From an uncultured Clostridium sp. (lineage in GTDB: Bacteria > Bacillota > Clostridia > Lachnospirales > Lachnospiraceae), in contig UPYT01000007.1 of assembly GCA_900538475.1 (NCBI GenBank), positions 60,884 to 124,883 on the forward strand: 64,000 nt of DNA, in the 5' to 3' direction. The position numbers and the translations under genes are program-made. Of this stretch, positions 53,128 through 62,000 are shown in pieces. Each line of letters begins with the position of its first letter. Position 1 is the stretch's first letter. The notes beneath the pieces were generated by a model. The model ran no database searches. It saw nothing but the letters and a program-made list of their open reading frames with translations, and was not told the DNA's origin.

Positions 53128-53379
53128 GAGTATTCATAAAGAAAAAACGCAGATGGAGACAGTAGCGCCGAGAGGAAAGCAAAAGCGATTCGGGGATGGT
53201 GAGAGCCTGAAGCCAGTACATCGGCAGTCGAAAATCACTCCTGAGTTGCAGGCTGAACAGACAGTAGGCCGTGCCGGATTTCCACCGTTATCGGGAACTC
53301 ATATAGTTGTATGCAGTAATAGGTGGTAGATAGAGACATTGAAGGCTTTTTTCCTGTTGCAGGAAAAAGGCCTTTTTCT
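53128..53379 (+). promoter_or_regulatory. Isoleucine T-box leader of ileS
   Basis: About 250-nt leader with the standard T-box order: stem I with GAGAGGAAAGC-like AG-rich start, specifier loop GAAAATCACTCC carrying the Ile codon ATC (53234-53236), stem II/III region with CAGTAGGCCGTGCCGGATTTCCACCGTTA, a divergent T-box GGTGGTA (UGGU at 53324-53327 pairs with the ACCA end of uncharged tRNA-Ile), and a terminator (53342-53379). Uncharged tRNA-Ile should favour antitermination and ileS expression. Confidence 0.85.
53342..53379 (+). terminator. T-box regulated terminator
   Basis: AAGGCTTTTTTCCTG / CAGGAAAAAGGCCTT with TTG loop, then TTTTTC. It lies between the T-box sequence and the ileS start, about 90 nt upstream. 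Confidence 0.85.
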
Positions 53380-53469
53380 TTCATAGGATAATCCTTTCCG
53401 TGGGATTTCCTGTTATTTGCAGCTGCCACTGGACTTCACGCAGAATAAGAATGGAGGATGAAGAAAGCC

Positions 53470-56400
53470 ATGTACGAGAAAGTACCTACAAATCTTAACT
53501 TTGTAGAGCGTGAAAAGAAAATTGAAAAATTCTGGAATGATAATCATATTTTCCAGAAGAGTATGGACTCCAGAAAAGAGGGGCCGACTTATACGTTCTA
53601 TGACGGGCCGCCTACCGCAAACGGTAAGCCCCATATTGGTCATGTGCTGACGCGGGTTATCAAGGACATGATTCCTCGTTATCGCACCATGAAGGGTTAT
53701 ATGGTTCCCCGTAAAGCAGGCTGGGATACCCACGGTCTTCCGGTTGAGCTGGAAGTGGAAAAAATGCTGGGCTTAGACGGCAAGGAGCAGATTGAGCAGT
53801 ATGGTCTGGAGCCGTTTATCGGACACTGTAAAGAGAGCGTGTGGAAGTATAAGGGCATGTGGGAGGATTTTTCCGGAACCGTTGGTTTCTGGGCAGATAT
53901 GGACAATCCCTATGTTACTTATCACAATAGCTTTATTGAGTCCGAGTGGTGGGCTCTGAAGCAGATCTGGGAGAAGGGACTGCTCTACAAGGGATTTAAG
54001 ATTGTTCCTTACTGTCCTCGATGCGGTACCCCGCTGTCTTCCCATGAAGTTGCTCAGGGATATAAGGATGTAAAAGAGCGTTCTGCCATTGTTCGTTTCC
54101 GGGTTAAGGGTGAGGATGCCAGCATTCTGGCCTGGACAACAACTCCGTGGACTCTGCCGTCTAACGTAGCTCTCTGCGTGAATCCGGACGAGGAATATGT
54201 AAAGGTTAAGATGAAAGAGGACGGACAGGTTTATTACCTGGCTGCTGCTCTGTGTGATACGGTTCTGGGAGAGGATTCCTACGAGGTTCTGGAGCGTTAC
54301 AAGGGAACAGATCTGGAATACAAGGAATACGAGCCTTTGTATCAGTGTGCTGCAGATGCTGCAGAAAAGCAGCATAAAAAGGCGCATTATGTGGTATGTG
54401 ACGGCTATGTTACCCTGACAGATGGTACCGGTGTGGTTCATATTGCTCCTGCCTTTGGTGAGGACGACTCCAAGGTTGGAAGAAAATACGATCTTCCCTT
54501 TGTACAGATGGTTGATGCAAAGGGCGAGATGACAAAGGAAACTTTGTGGCCTGGCGTATTTGTTAAGAAGGCAGATCCTATGGTATTAAAGGATCTGGAT
54601 GAGAGAGGCCTGTTATTTGCAGCTCCCAATTTTGAGCACAGCTATCCTCACTGCTGGCGCTGCGATACTCCGCTGATTTACTATGCCCGGGAGTCCTGGT
54701 TCATTAAAATGACAGCGGTGAAGGAGGATCTGATCCGCAACAACAATACCATCAACTGGATTCCGGAGAGCATCGGCAAGGGCCGTTTCGGTGACTGGCT
54801 GGAGAATGTTCAGGACTGGGGTATCAGCCGGAACCGTTACTGGGGAACTCCTTTAAATATCTGGGAGTGTGAATGCGGTCATCAGCATTCCATCGGAAGC
54901 ATCGAGGAATTAAAATCCATGTCCGACAACTGTCCGGAGGATATTGAGCTGCACCGTCCATTTATTGATGCAGTGACCATTCGCTGTCCGAAATGCGGAA
55001 AGCAGATGAAGCGTGTGCCGGAGGTTATTGACTGCTGGTTTGACTCTGGAGCAATGCCATTTGCACAGCATCACTATCCTTTTGAGAACAAAGAGCTGTT
55101 TGAGCAGCAGTTCCCGGCAGACTTTATTTCCGAGGCAGTGGATCAGACCAGAGGCTGGTTCTACTCTCTGTTAGCGATTTCCACCCTGATTTTTAACAAG
55201 GCTCCTTATCGGAATGTTATTGTTCTGGGGCATGTACAGGATGAAAACGGACAGAAGATGAGTAAGTCCAAAGGAAATGCCGTAGATCCGTTTGATGCTC
55301 TGGAAACCTATGGAGCAGATGCTATCCGCTGGTATTTTTACATCAACAGCGCTCCCTGGCTGCCCAACCGTTTCCATGGCAAGGCGGTTCAGGAGGGACA
55401 GAGAAAGTTTATGGGAACCCTGTGGAACACCTATGCATTCTTTGTACTGTATGCGAACATTGACAATTTTGATGCAACCAAGTATACCCTGGATTACGAT
55501 AAGCTTCCTGTTATGGATAAATGGCTGCTGTCCAAGATGAATTCCATGATCCGTGATGTGGATGATAATCTGAACAATTACCGGATTCCGGAGGCTGCAA
55601 GAGTGCTGCAGGAATTCGTAGATGATATGAGCAACTGGTATGTAAGACGCAGCAGAGAACGTTTCTGGGCAAAGGGCATGGAGCAGGACAAGATCAATGC
55701 TTATATGACTCTGTACACGGCTCTGGTTAATGTGGCAAAGGTTGCTTCTCCCATGATTCCGTTTATGACAGAGGATATTTACCAGAACCTGGTTCGCAGC
55801 ATTGACAAAAATGCTCCGGAAAGCATCCATCTGTGCGAGTTCCCGTCTGTAGATGAAATGCACATTGACAAGCAGCTGGAAGCAGATATGGATGAGGTTC
55901 TGAAGGTTGTTGTTCTGGGACGTGCCGCCAGAAATACTGCAAATATCAAAAACCGTCAGCCTATCGGCAAAATGTATGTAAAAGCAGATCACGAGCTGTC
56001 TGATTTCTATGTGGAGATTATTGAGGATGAGCTGAATGTGAAGTCTGTGGAATTTGTAGAGGATGTAAGAAACTTTACTTCCTACAGCTTTAAGCCTCAG
56101 TTAAAGACCGTAGGTCCCAAATACGGAAAGCAGCTGGGCAATATCCGCAAGGCTTTAGCGGAGATCGACGGCAATGCGGCAATGGATACCTTAAAGGCAG
56201 AAGGCGCTTTGAAATTCGATTTCGGTGCAGAGCTGGTAGTGCTGACAGAAGAGGATCTTCTGATTGATATGGCACAGACAGAAGGCTATGTATCAGAAAG
56301 CGACAATGTAGTGACCGTTGCTCTTGATACCAGACTGACTCCGGAGCTTCTGGAGGAAGGCTTTGTCAGAGAGCTGGTAAGCAAAATCCAGACCATGCGT

Positions 56401-56613
56401 AAGGAAGCTGGATTTGAGGTTATGGATCATATCTGCATATATCAGCAGAATAATGATAAAATTGCAGACATCTTAACCAGATATGCAGATACTATTCGCA
56501 GCGAGGTATTGGCGGATGATATTCGCACCGGTGAAATGGGTGGATATACAAAGGAGTGGAACATCAACGGGGAAACCGGTATTCTGGGTGTAGAAAAAAT
56601 TGCAGTGAATTAA
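53470..56613 (+). CDS. ileS: Isoleucyl-tRNA synthetase, IleS2 type
   Basis: A 1047-residue class I synthetase charging tRNA-Ile. HIGH motif as GKPHIGHVLT (about residue 57), KMSKS as GQKMSKSKGNAVDPF (about 597), and CP1 editing region TTPWTLPSNVAL. Zinc-finger-like cysteines are in CECGHQHS..CPKCGKQ. The length, the FWNDNHIFQKSMD...PTYTFYDGPPTANGKPHIGH opening and the long C-terminal domain match the IleS2 (eukaryote-like) group, known for low mupirocin sensitivity, not the ~930-residue IleS1. ATG 53470 is preferred over ATG 53458, which lies right on the GGAGG site. Controlled by the T-box leader. Confidence 0.93.
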   Translation: MYEKVPTNLNFVEREKKIEKFWNDNHIFQKSMDSRKEGPTYTFYDGPPTANGKPHIGHVLTRVIKDMIPRYRTMKGYMVPRKAGWDTHGLPVELEVEKMLGLDGKEQIEQYGLEPFIGHCKESVWKYKGMWEDFSGTVGFWADMDNPYVTYHNSFIESEWWALKQIWEKGLLYKGFKIVPYCPRCGTPLSSHEVAQGYKDVKERSAIVRFRVKGEDASILAWTTTPWTLPSNVALCVNPDEEYVKVKMKEDGQVYYLAAALCDTVLGEDSYEVLERYKGTDLEYKEYEPLYQCAADAAEKQHKKAHYVVCDGYVTLTDGTGVVHIAPAFGEDDSKVGRKYDLPFVQMVDAKGEMTKETLWPGVFVKKADPMVLKDLDERGLLFAAPNFEHSYPHCWRCDTPLIYYARESWFIKMTAVKEDLIRNNNTINWIPESIGKGRFGDWLENVQDWGISRNRYWGTPLNIWECECGHQHSIGSIEELKSMSDNCPEDIELHRPFIDAVTIRCPKCGKQMKRVPEVIDCWFDSGAMPFAQHHYPFENKELFEQQFPADFISEAVDQTRGWFYSLLAISTLIFNKAPYRNVIVLGHVQDENGQKMSKSKGNAVDPFDALETYGADAIRWYFYINSAPWLPNRFHGKAVQEGQRKFMGTLWNTYAFFVLYANIDNFDATKYTLDYDKLPVMDKWLLSKMNSMIRDVDDNLNNYRIPEAARVLQEFVDDMSNWYVRRSRERFWAKGMEQDKINAYMTLYTALVNVAKVASPMIPFMTEDIYQNLVRSIDKNAPESIHLCEFPSVDEMHIDKQLEADMDEVLKVVVLGRAARNTANIKNRQPIGKMYVKADHELSDFYVEIIEDELNVKSVEFVEDVRNFTSYSFKPQLKTVGPKYGKQLGNIRKALAEIDGNAAMDTLKAEGALKFDFGAELVVLTEEDLLIDMAQTEGYVSESDNVVTVALDTRLTPELLEEGFVRELVSKIQTMRKEAGFEVMDHICIYQQNNDKIADILTRYADTIRSEVLADDIRTGEMGGYTKEWNINGETGILGVEKIAVN

Positions 56614-56641
56614 GCAACAGAGCAGGAGGAAGAGTAGAAGT

Positions 56642-59107
56642 ATGATAAGCAGTGTAAATAAGGGGTTTGACAAGGAAACATTTAAAAAGAACGTCATTTA
56701 TAACGTAAAGAGCCAGTTCAGAAAAACGATTGATGAGGCAACGCCGAATCAGGTTTTTCAGGCTGTGGCCTACGCCGTGAAGGATGTTATTATTGATGAG
56801 TGGATTGCAACGCACAAGGAGTATGAAAAGCAGGATGTTAAGACCCTGTATTACCTGTCCATGGAATTTTTAATGGGCCGTGCCCTGGGCAATAACATTA
56901 TCAATATTATGGCAAAGGATGAGATTAAGCAGGCTCTGGATGAGCTGGGCTATGATCTGAACCTGATTGAGGATCAGGAGCCGGATGCAGCTCTTGGAAA
57001 CGGCGGTCTGGGCCGTCTGGCAGCATGCTTTTTGGACTCTCTTGCCACACTGGGATATCCGGCATATGGCTGCGGAATCCGTTACCGCTATGGTATGTTC
57101 AAGCAGAAAATTGAGAACGGATACCAGGTGGAGGTTCCGGATGAGTGGTTAAAGGACGGCAACCCCTTTGAAGTACGCCGTGCTGAGTACGCTACAGAAG
57201 TTAAATTCGGCGGATATGTGAAGACTGTCTGGGAAAACGGCAGAGAAAAATTTGTTCAGGAGGGATATCAGTCTGTTATGGCAGTTCCCTATGACCTTCC
57301 GGTTGTAGGCTACGGCAATAACGTGGTCAACACCCTTCGAATCTGGGATGCTCAGCCGGTCAATACCTTCCGTCTGGATGCATTCGACCGTGGTGACTAT
57401 CAGAAGGCAGTAGAAGAGGAAAACCTGGCTAAGAATATCTGTGAGGTTCTTTATCCTAACGATAACCACATTGCCGGTAAGGAGCTTCGTCTGCGTCAGC
57501 AGTATTTCTTCATTTCTGCCAGTGTGCAGAGAGCTGTGCTGAAGTACATGGAGAATCACGATGATGTACGTAAGTTCTATGAGAAAAACGTATTCCAGTT
57601 AAATGATACTCATCCGACTGTAGCAGTTGCAGAGCTGATGCGTATTCTGCTGGATGATTATGGTCTTACCTGGGAAGAGGCCTGGGATGTTACAACTAAG
57701 ACCTGTGCCTACACAAACCATACGATTATGGCAGAGGCTCTGGAAAAATGGCCGATCGAGCTGTTTTCCAGACTGCTTCCCCGTATTTATCAGATTGTGG
57801 AGGAGATTAATCGCCGCTTTGTGATTCAGATTCAGCAGGCATATCCGGGACGTCAGGATAAGATTGCCAAAATGGCAGTCATTTATGACGGTCAGGTTCG
57901 TATGGCACATATGGCTATTGCCGGAAGCTTCTCTGTAAACGGCGTAGCACAGCTTCATACAGAAATTCTGAAGCATCAGGAGCTGAAAGATTTCTATGAG
58001 ATGATGCCGGAGAAATTCAACAACAAGACCAACGGTATTACTCAGAGAAGATTCCTGCTGCACGGCAATCCGCTTCTGGCTGACTGGGTAACCAGCAAAG
58101 TAGGAAATGAGTGGATTACCAATCTGTCTGCCATTAACAAGCTGAAGCTTTACGCAGATGATGAGAAGTGCCAGCATGAGTTTATGAACATCAAATACCA
58201 GAACAAGATTCGTCTGGCAAAATATATCAAAGAACACAACGGTATTGATGTAGATCCCCGTTCTATTTTTGATGTACAGGTAAAACGTCTCCATGAGTAT
58301 AAGAGACAGCTGATGAATATCCTTCATGTTATGTATCTGTACAATCAGCTGAAGGATAACCCCAACATGGATATGGTTCCCAGAACCTTTATCTTTGGTG
58401 CAAAGGCAGCAGCAGGCTACAAGCGTGCGAAATTGACCATTAAGCTGATTAACTCTGTGGCAGATGTAATCAACAACGACAAGTCCATTAACGGAAAGCT
58501 TAAAGTTGTATTTATTGAAGATTACCGGGTATCTAACGCAGAGATTATCTTTGCTGCAGCAGATGTCAGCGAGCAGATTTCCACTGCAAGTAAAGAGGCA
58601 TCCGGTACCGGAAACATGAAATTCATGTTAAACGGCGCCCTGACCATTGGAACCATGGATGGAGCGAATGTAGAGATTGTGGAAGAAGTTGGACAGGAGA
58701 ATGCCTTTATTTTCGGTACTTCTTCCGATGATATCATCCGCATGGAGCATGATCACAGCTACAATCCTATGGAGATCTTCAACAATGATCAGGATATCCG
58801 CCGTGTGCTGATGCAGCTGATCAATGGATATTATTCTCCGCAGAATCCGGAGATGTTCCGTGATATTTATGATTCACTGCTGAACACCCGCAGCAGTGAC
58901 CGGGCAGATACCTACTTTATTCTGAAGGATTTCCGCATGTATGCAGAGGCTCAGAAGAAGGTAGATGCAGCATACCGGGATGAAAAATGGTGGGCTAAGG
59001 CAGCAATTCTGAATACTGCCTGCAGCGGTAAGTTCAGCTCTGACCGTACCATTGAAGAGTATGTAAAGGATATCTGGCATCTGGAAAAGGTTCAGGTAGA
59101 ACTGTAA
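56642..59107 (+). CDS. glgP: Glycogen/alpha-glucan phosphorylase
   Basis: An 821-residue GT35 phosphorylase releasing glucose-1-phosphate from glycogen or maltodextrin. Visible: SMEFLMGRALGNNIIN, EPDAALGNGGLGRLAACFLDSLATLGYPAYGCGIRYRYGMF (substrate-site glycine loop), NDTHPTVAVAELMRIL, KRLHEYKRQLMN and the PLP-lysine signature EASGTGNMKFMLNGALTIGTMDGANVEI (Lys about residue 660). Soluble and complete at the usual length. It begins 28 nt after ileS; whether it is read from the T-box promoter is unclear. It complements glgCD. Confidence 0.95.
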   Translation: MISSVNKGFDKETFKKNVIYNVKSQFRKTIDEATPNQVFQAVAYAVKDVIIDEWIATHKEYEKQDVKTLYYLSMEFLMGRALGNNIINIMAKDEIKQALDELGYDLNLIEDQEPDAALGNGGLGRLAACFLDSLATLGYPAYGCGIRYRYGMFKQKIENGYQVEVPDEWLKDGNPFEVRRAEYATEVKFGGYVKTVWENGREKFVQEGYQSVMAVPYDLPVVGYGNNVVNTLRIWDAQPVNTFRLDAFDRGDYQKAVEEENLAKNICEVLYPNDNHIAGKELRLRQQYFFISASVQRAVLKYMENHDDVRKFYEKNVFQLNDTHPTVAVAELMRILLDDYGLTWEEAWDVTTKTCAYTNHTIMAEALEKWPIELFSRLLPRIYQIVEEINRRFVIQIQQAYPGRQDKIAKMAVIYDGQVRMAHMAIAGSFSVNGVAQLHTEILKHQELKDFYEMMPEKFNNKTNGITQRRFLLHGNPLLADWVTSKVGNEWITNLSAINKLKLYADDEKCQHEFMNIKYQNKIRLAKYIKEHNGIDVDPRSIFDVQVKRLHEYKRQLMNILHVMYLYNQLKDNPNMDMVPRTFIFGAKAAAGYKRAKLTIKLINSVADVINNDKSINGKLKVVFIEDYRVSNAEIIFAAADVSEQISTASKEASGTGNMKFMLNGALTIGTMDGANVEIVEEVGQENAFIFGTSSDDIIRMEHDHSYNPMEIFNNDQDIRRVLMQLINGYYSPQNPEMFRDIYDSLLNTRSSDRADTYFILKDFRMYAEAQKKVDAAYRDEKWWAKAAILNTACSGKFSSDRTIEEYVKDIWHLEKVQVEL

Positions 59108-59197
59108 GTTTGATTCCCCTGGTTCAGAAAGAACGGAAGCTTCCAGATGATTCATTTGGGAAAATTGCAGAAAACAGACATTTTTAAGGAATAAAGA

Positions 59198-59240
59198 GAA
59201 AATCCCTCCATAGACTGATAATAGTCGGGAGGGATTTTTT
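59198..59240 (+). terminator. Hairpin before spoIID, overlapping its ribosome site
   Basis: AAATCCCTCC..TAGACT / AGTC..GGGAGGGATTT with a T-run (TTTTTTT) running straight into the spoIID ATG at 59242. It looks like the terminator of glgP, yet its right arm GGGAGGG is also the only ribosome site for spoIID. Confidence 0.75.
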
Positions 59241-59241
59241 T

Positions 59242-60276
59242 ATGAAAAAATGGATGCTTTGGGGAATTTTCATGCTGCTGCTGCCCTGGCTGCTGGCACT
59301 GATATGTATGAAAGGAACGGGACAGGCTGTATGGGGAAGCGAGAATAGAATAGAGAAAGAAGAGGATACTTTGCCTTCTCTGGATGAGAAGGGAGGAGAA
59401 ACCAGAGAGAGTGAAGCGGAAGAAGAGGATGCAGAAATCAGCGCAGACAGTATTTCCCGCAGAATTCTGATAGAACGGGATGGAATTCAGACCTATATGA
59501 ATCTGGAGGATTATCTTCCTGGAGTGGTTGCGTGCCAGATTCCAGAAGGGTATGAGTGGGAAGCACTAAAATGTCAGACAGTTATTGCCAGAACCTATAT
59601 CTGCCGTTTGATGGATGGAAGACAGGAGATTCAGGAAGAAGAACTGGATCTGGATTATATCGGACAGGCAAACGGGAGTGAGAACAGGTTTTTAACGCTT
59701 GGGGAAAAGGAACGGCTGGCAGAAAAGCTGATTCAGTGTAAGAGGGCAGCAAGGGAAACGAAAGGAGTAGTGATGCGCTGCGAGGATCAGTATGTGCTTC
59801 CTCTGTTTCACAGGATCAGCTCTGGCCGGACGAGAAACGGTTCTGAAGAGTATCCCTATCTTGTTTCGGTAGAAAGCAGGTGGGATGTGGAAGCTGAGAA
59901 CTATCAGCAGGTATTTTCCTGGAGCAGAGAAACCTTTGCACAGAAAATCAGCCAGATTCCAGGGGCAGCACCTGTTAGGGCAGATCAGGTTCCGGAACAG
60001 ATTCAGACTGTTGAAAAGGATGAGGCTGGATACCTGACAGAAATGAAAATAGGATCTGGAATTTATAAGGGAGAAGAAATCCAGTATACTCTGGGACTGC
60101 CTTCTTCCTGTTTTTATTTTAACGGCACAGAAAGCGGGATTCAGGCAGTGGTGCGGGGAATCGGGCATGGATACGGTCTCAGCCAGACCGGAGCTGCTCA
60201 TATGGCAGCAGAAGGATGGGATTATCAGGACATTCTGCATTATTATTATAAAAATATTTCTCTGGTGACTGAATAA
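59242..60276 (+). CDS. spoIID: Stage II sporulation protein D
   Basis: 344 residues: N-terminal membrane anchor (MLWGIFMLLLPWLLALICM), an acidic linker, then the SpoIID lytic transglycosylase domain with MNLEDYLPGVVACQIPEGYEWEALKCQTVIARTY (catalytic Glu region), an RISSGRTRNGSEEYPYLVSVES segment and the C-terminal GIGHGYGLSQTGAAHMAAEGWDYQDILHYYY. In Bacillus/Clostridia, SpoIID with SpoIIM and SpoIIP remodels septal peptidoglycan during forespore engulfment. The acidic linker (residues ~30-65) is longer than usual. Followed by the spoIIQ-like gene. Confidence 0.92.
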   Translation: MKKWMLWGIFMLLLPWLLALICMKGTGQAVWGSENRIEKEEDTLPSLDEKGGETRESEAEEEDAEISADSISRRILIERDGIQTYMNLEDYLPGVVACQIPEGYEWEALKCQTVIARTYICRLMDGRQEIQEEELDLDYIGQANGSENRFLTLGEKERLAEKLIQCKRAARETKGVVMRCEDQYVLPLFHRISSGRTRNGSEEYPYLVSVESRWDVEAENYQQVFSWSRETFAQKISQIPGAAPVRADQVPEQIQTVEKDEAGYLTEMKIGSGIYKGEEIQYTLGLPSSCFYFNGTESGIQAVVRGIGHGYGLSQTGAAHMAAEGWDYQDILHYYYKNISLVTE

Positions 60277-60317
60277 GTGGGAGCACTTTGGTAAAAATAG
60301 TACCGAGGTGATAAACG

Positions 60318-61112
60318 GTGAAAGAGAAATGGAATCAAATGTTCAAGGACAAACTGTTCCTTGTCATGTTGGTGCTTGGCCTGCTGACTATCGTAGCCGC
60401 AGCAGGCGTTGTTACAACTCAGAGAGGAAGCGGTCAGGAGCAGAATCCCTATGTGGATATGCAGGAGCAGGGAGATTTTATTGCCCAGCAGCCAGGAAAA
60501 CAGATTCAGGAAGCAGAGCTTCCGGAAAGAAATCCGGCTTTGGCAGAGGAAACCGAAATTGCGGCAGAGCAGCTGGCAGAAAATAACCTGGATACTGTGA
60601 CAGCAGAAAGAACAAAAGAGGAAGCTTGGAATCCTGAGGAGGAAAATGTGCAGGAGGCCGGAACCGGGCTGGGAAATGTGGAAGCCCTGGCTCTGAATTT
60701 TTCGGATACCAGCAGCCTGTCCTGGCCGGTGAGAGGGAATGTAGTTCTGAATTACAGTATGGATTCTACGATTTATTTTCCAACCCTGGATCAGTACAAG
60801 TGCAATCCAGGCATGGTGATTCAGGGGGATATCAGTGAGCCGGTTTATGCTCCGGCCAATGCCCGTGTGGTTTCTGTGGGAAACAGCGAAGAAATCGGAA
60901 CCTACCTGACACTGGATCTGGGAAATGAGTATTCGGTGATCTGCGGTCAGCTGAAGGAGGTGGCTGCAGTTGAGGGCGAATATTTGGAAAAAGGCCAGCT
61001 TATAGGATATGTAGCAGAGCCGACCAAATATTATACTGTGGAAGGCAGCAATCTTTATCTGGAAATGCTTCACAAAGACAGTCCTGTGGATCCGCTGGAT
61101 TATCTGGAATAG
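60318..61112 (+). CDS. spoIIQ: SpoIIQ-like M23-fold protein (GTG start, active site lost)
   Basis: 264 residues: one N-terminal TM (LFLVMLVLGLLTIVAAAGVV), a Glu/Gln-rich stalk, and a LytM/M23 beta domain (SWPVRGNVVLNYSMDSTIYFPTLDQYKCNPGMVIQGDISEPVYAPANARVVSVG ... LYLEML). The metal ligands of active M23 enzymes are missing: the HxxxD and final HxH positions read NPGMVIQ and NLY. SpoIIQ pairs with SpoIIIAH across the engulfing membranes. Start GTG 60318 behind GAGGTG at 7-nt spacing. Order spoIID-spoIIQ is as in many Clostridia. Confidence 0.88.
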   Translation: MKEKWNQMFKDKLFLVMLVLGLLTIVAAAGVVTTQRGSGQEQNPYVDMQEQGDFIAQQPGKQIQEAELPERNPALAEETEIAAEQLAENNLDTVTAERTKEEAWNPEEENVQEAGTGLGNVEALALNFSDTSSLSWPVRGNVVLNYSMDSTIYFPTLDQYKCNPGMVIQGDISEPVYAPANARVVSVGNSEEIGTYLTLDLGNEYSVICGQLKEVAAVEGEYLEKGQLIGYVAEPTKYYTVEGSNLYLEMLHKDSPVDPLDYLE

Positions 61113-61239
61113 ATAAAGGCTATTGCAGGAGAGTATTTGGTAATTTTTAGAAAAAGGCATCTGCAGGAGAACTTCAGAGGACAGAATTCGGAAACAAAAG
61201 CAGGAAAAAAGAGTAAAAAGCACAGAAAACAGATTTAGA

Positions 61240-61292
61240 AAAAGGGAACCGGGAAAAGCAGAAAATAGGGCTTTTTTCCGGTTCCTTTTATC
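61240..61292 (+). terminator. Terminator after the spoIIQ-like gene
   Basis: AAAAGGGAACCGGGAAAAG against CTTTTTTCCGGTTCCTTTT (small bulges), 12-nt loop, T-rich 3' arm. The gap 61113-61450 otherwise contains an AT-rich stretch and a TATAAT box at 61406-61411, about 40 nt before the CBS gene, without a clear -35. Confidence 0.7.
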
Positions 61293-61450
61293 GCGTCTTT
61301 CTGCATGATATTCCAGAAATGTGTATTTTCATACAAAAAAAACAAGCGGTTTGAATATTTATGCTATTTTAAGAATTTGTTCACAATATGTTCTGAATCC
61401 CGTGTTATAATAAACAAAAATCAAATATAAGGAGCGTGAAAAAACTCATT

Positions 61451-61927
61451 ATGAACATATTGTTTTTTATAACTCCCAAAAGTGAAATTGCATACATATA
61501 TGAAGATGATTCTATCCGGCAGGCTTTGGAAAAAATGGAATATCATAAATTTTCAGCAGTTCCGCTGTTGACCAGGGACGGAAAGTACGTGGGAACGATT
61601 ACAGAAGGAGATATGCTCTGGGGAATCAAGAATCAGTACAATCTGAACTTGAAGGAGGCAGAAGGAATTTCTGTCAGCACACTGAAGCGCAGGATGGATT
61701 ATCTTCCGGTTTTTGTAAAGTCCAATATGGAAGATATGATTGATCGGGCTTTGAATCAGAATTTTGTTCCGGTAGTGGATGATCGAAAAATGTTTATCGG
61801 AATTATCACAAGAAAAGATATTATCAAATATTATTATGGAAAGGGAACGGCAGGAGAAAAGCCCCAGTCTTCCTTCATTATGGCGCCGAATGGCAAAAAA
61901 GAAACAGAACAAATAGAGCAGGTGTGA
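61451..61927 (+). CDS. CBS-domain pair protein
   Basis: 158 residues made of two CBS motifs: IYEDDSIRQALEKMEYHKFSAVPLLTRDGKYVGTITEGDMLWGI and LPVFVKSNMEDMIDRALNQNFVPVVDDRKMFIGIITRKDIIKYY. CBS pairs bind adenine nucleotides; similar stand-alone proteins in Firmicutes (DarB/CbpB) bind c-di-AMP, so a nucleotide-sensing role is likely but unproven. The start is uncertain: GTG 61436 lies 1 nt after AAGGAG, ATG 61451 gives the usual MNILFFITPKSE opening. Confidence 0.82.
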   Translation: MNILFFITPKSEIAYIYEDDSIRQALEKMEYHKFSAVPLLTRDGKYVGTITEGDMLWGIKNQYNLNLKEAEGISVSTLKRRMDYLPVFVKSNMEDMIDRALNQNFVPVVDDRKMFIGIITRKDIIKYYYGKGTAGEKPQSSFIMAPNGKKETEQIEQV

Positions 61928-61958
61928 ATGGAACCTGTTTTTGGGCAGAGGCGACAAA

Positions 61959-61994
61959 AAGGGACAAAGATGGAATGTGCCATCTTTGTCCCTG
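61959..61994 (-). terminator. Terminator of the Cys/Asn-rich gene
   Basis: GGGACAAAGATGG / CCATCTTTGTCCC perfect 13-bp stem with 6-nt loop; on the minus strand it is followed by TTTTTGTC. It lies between the convergent CBS gene and the Cys-rich gene. Confidence 0.8.
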
Positions 61995-62000
61995 AATTAT

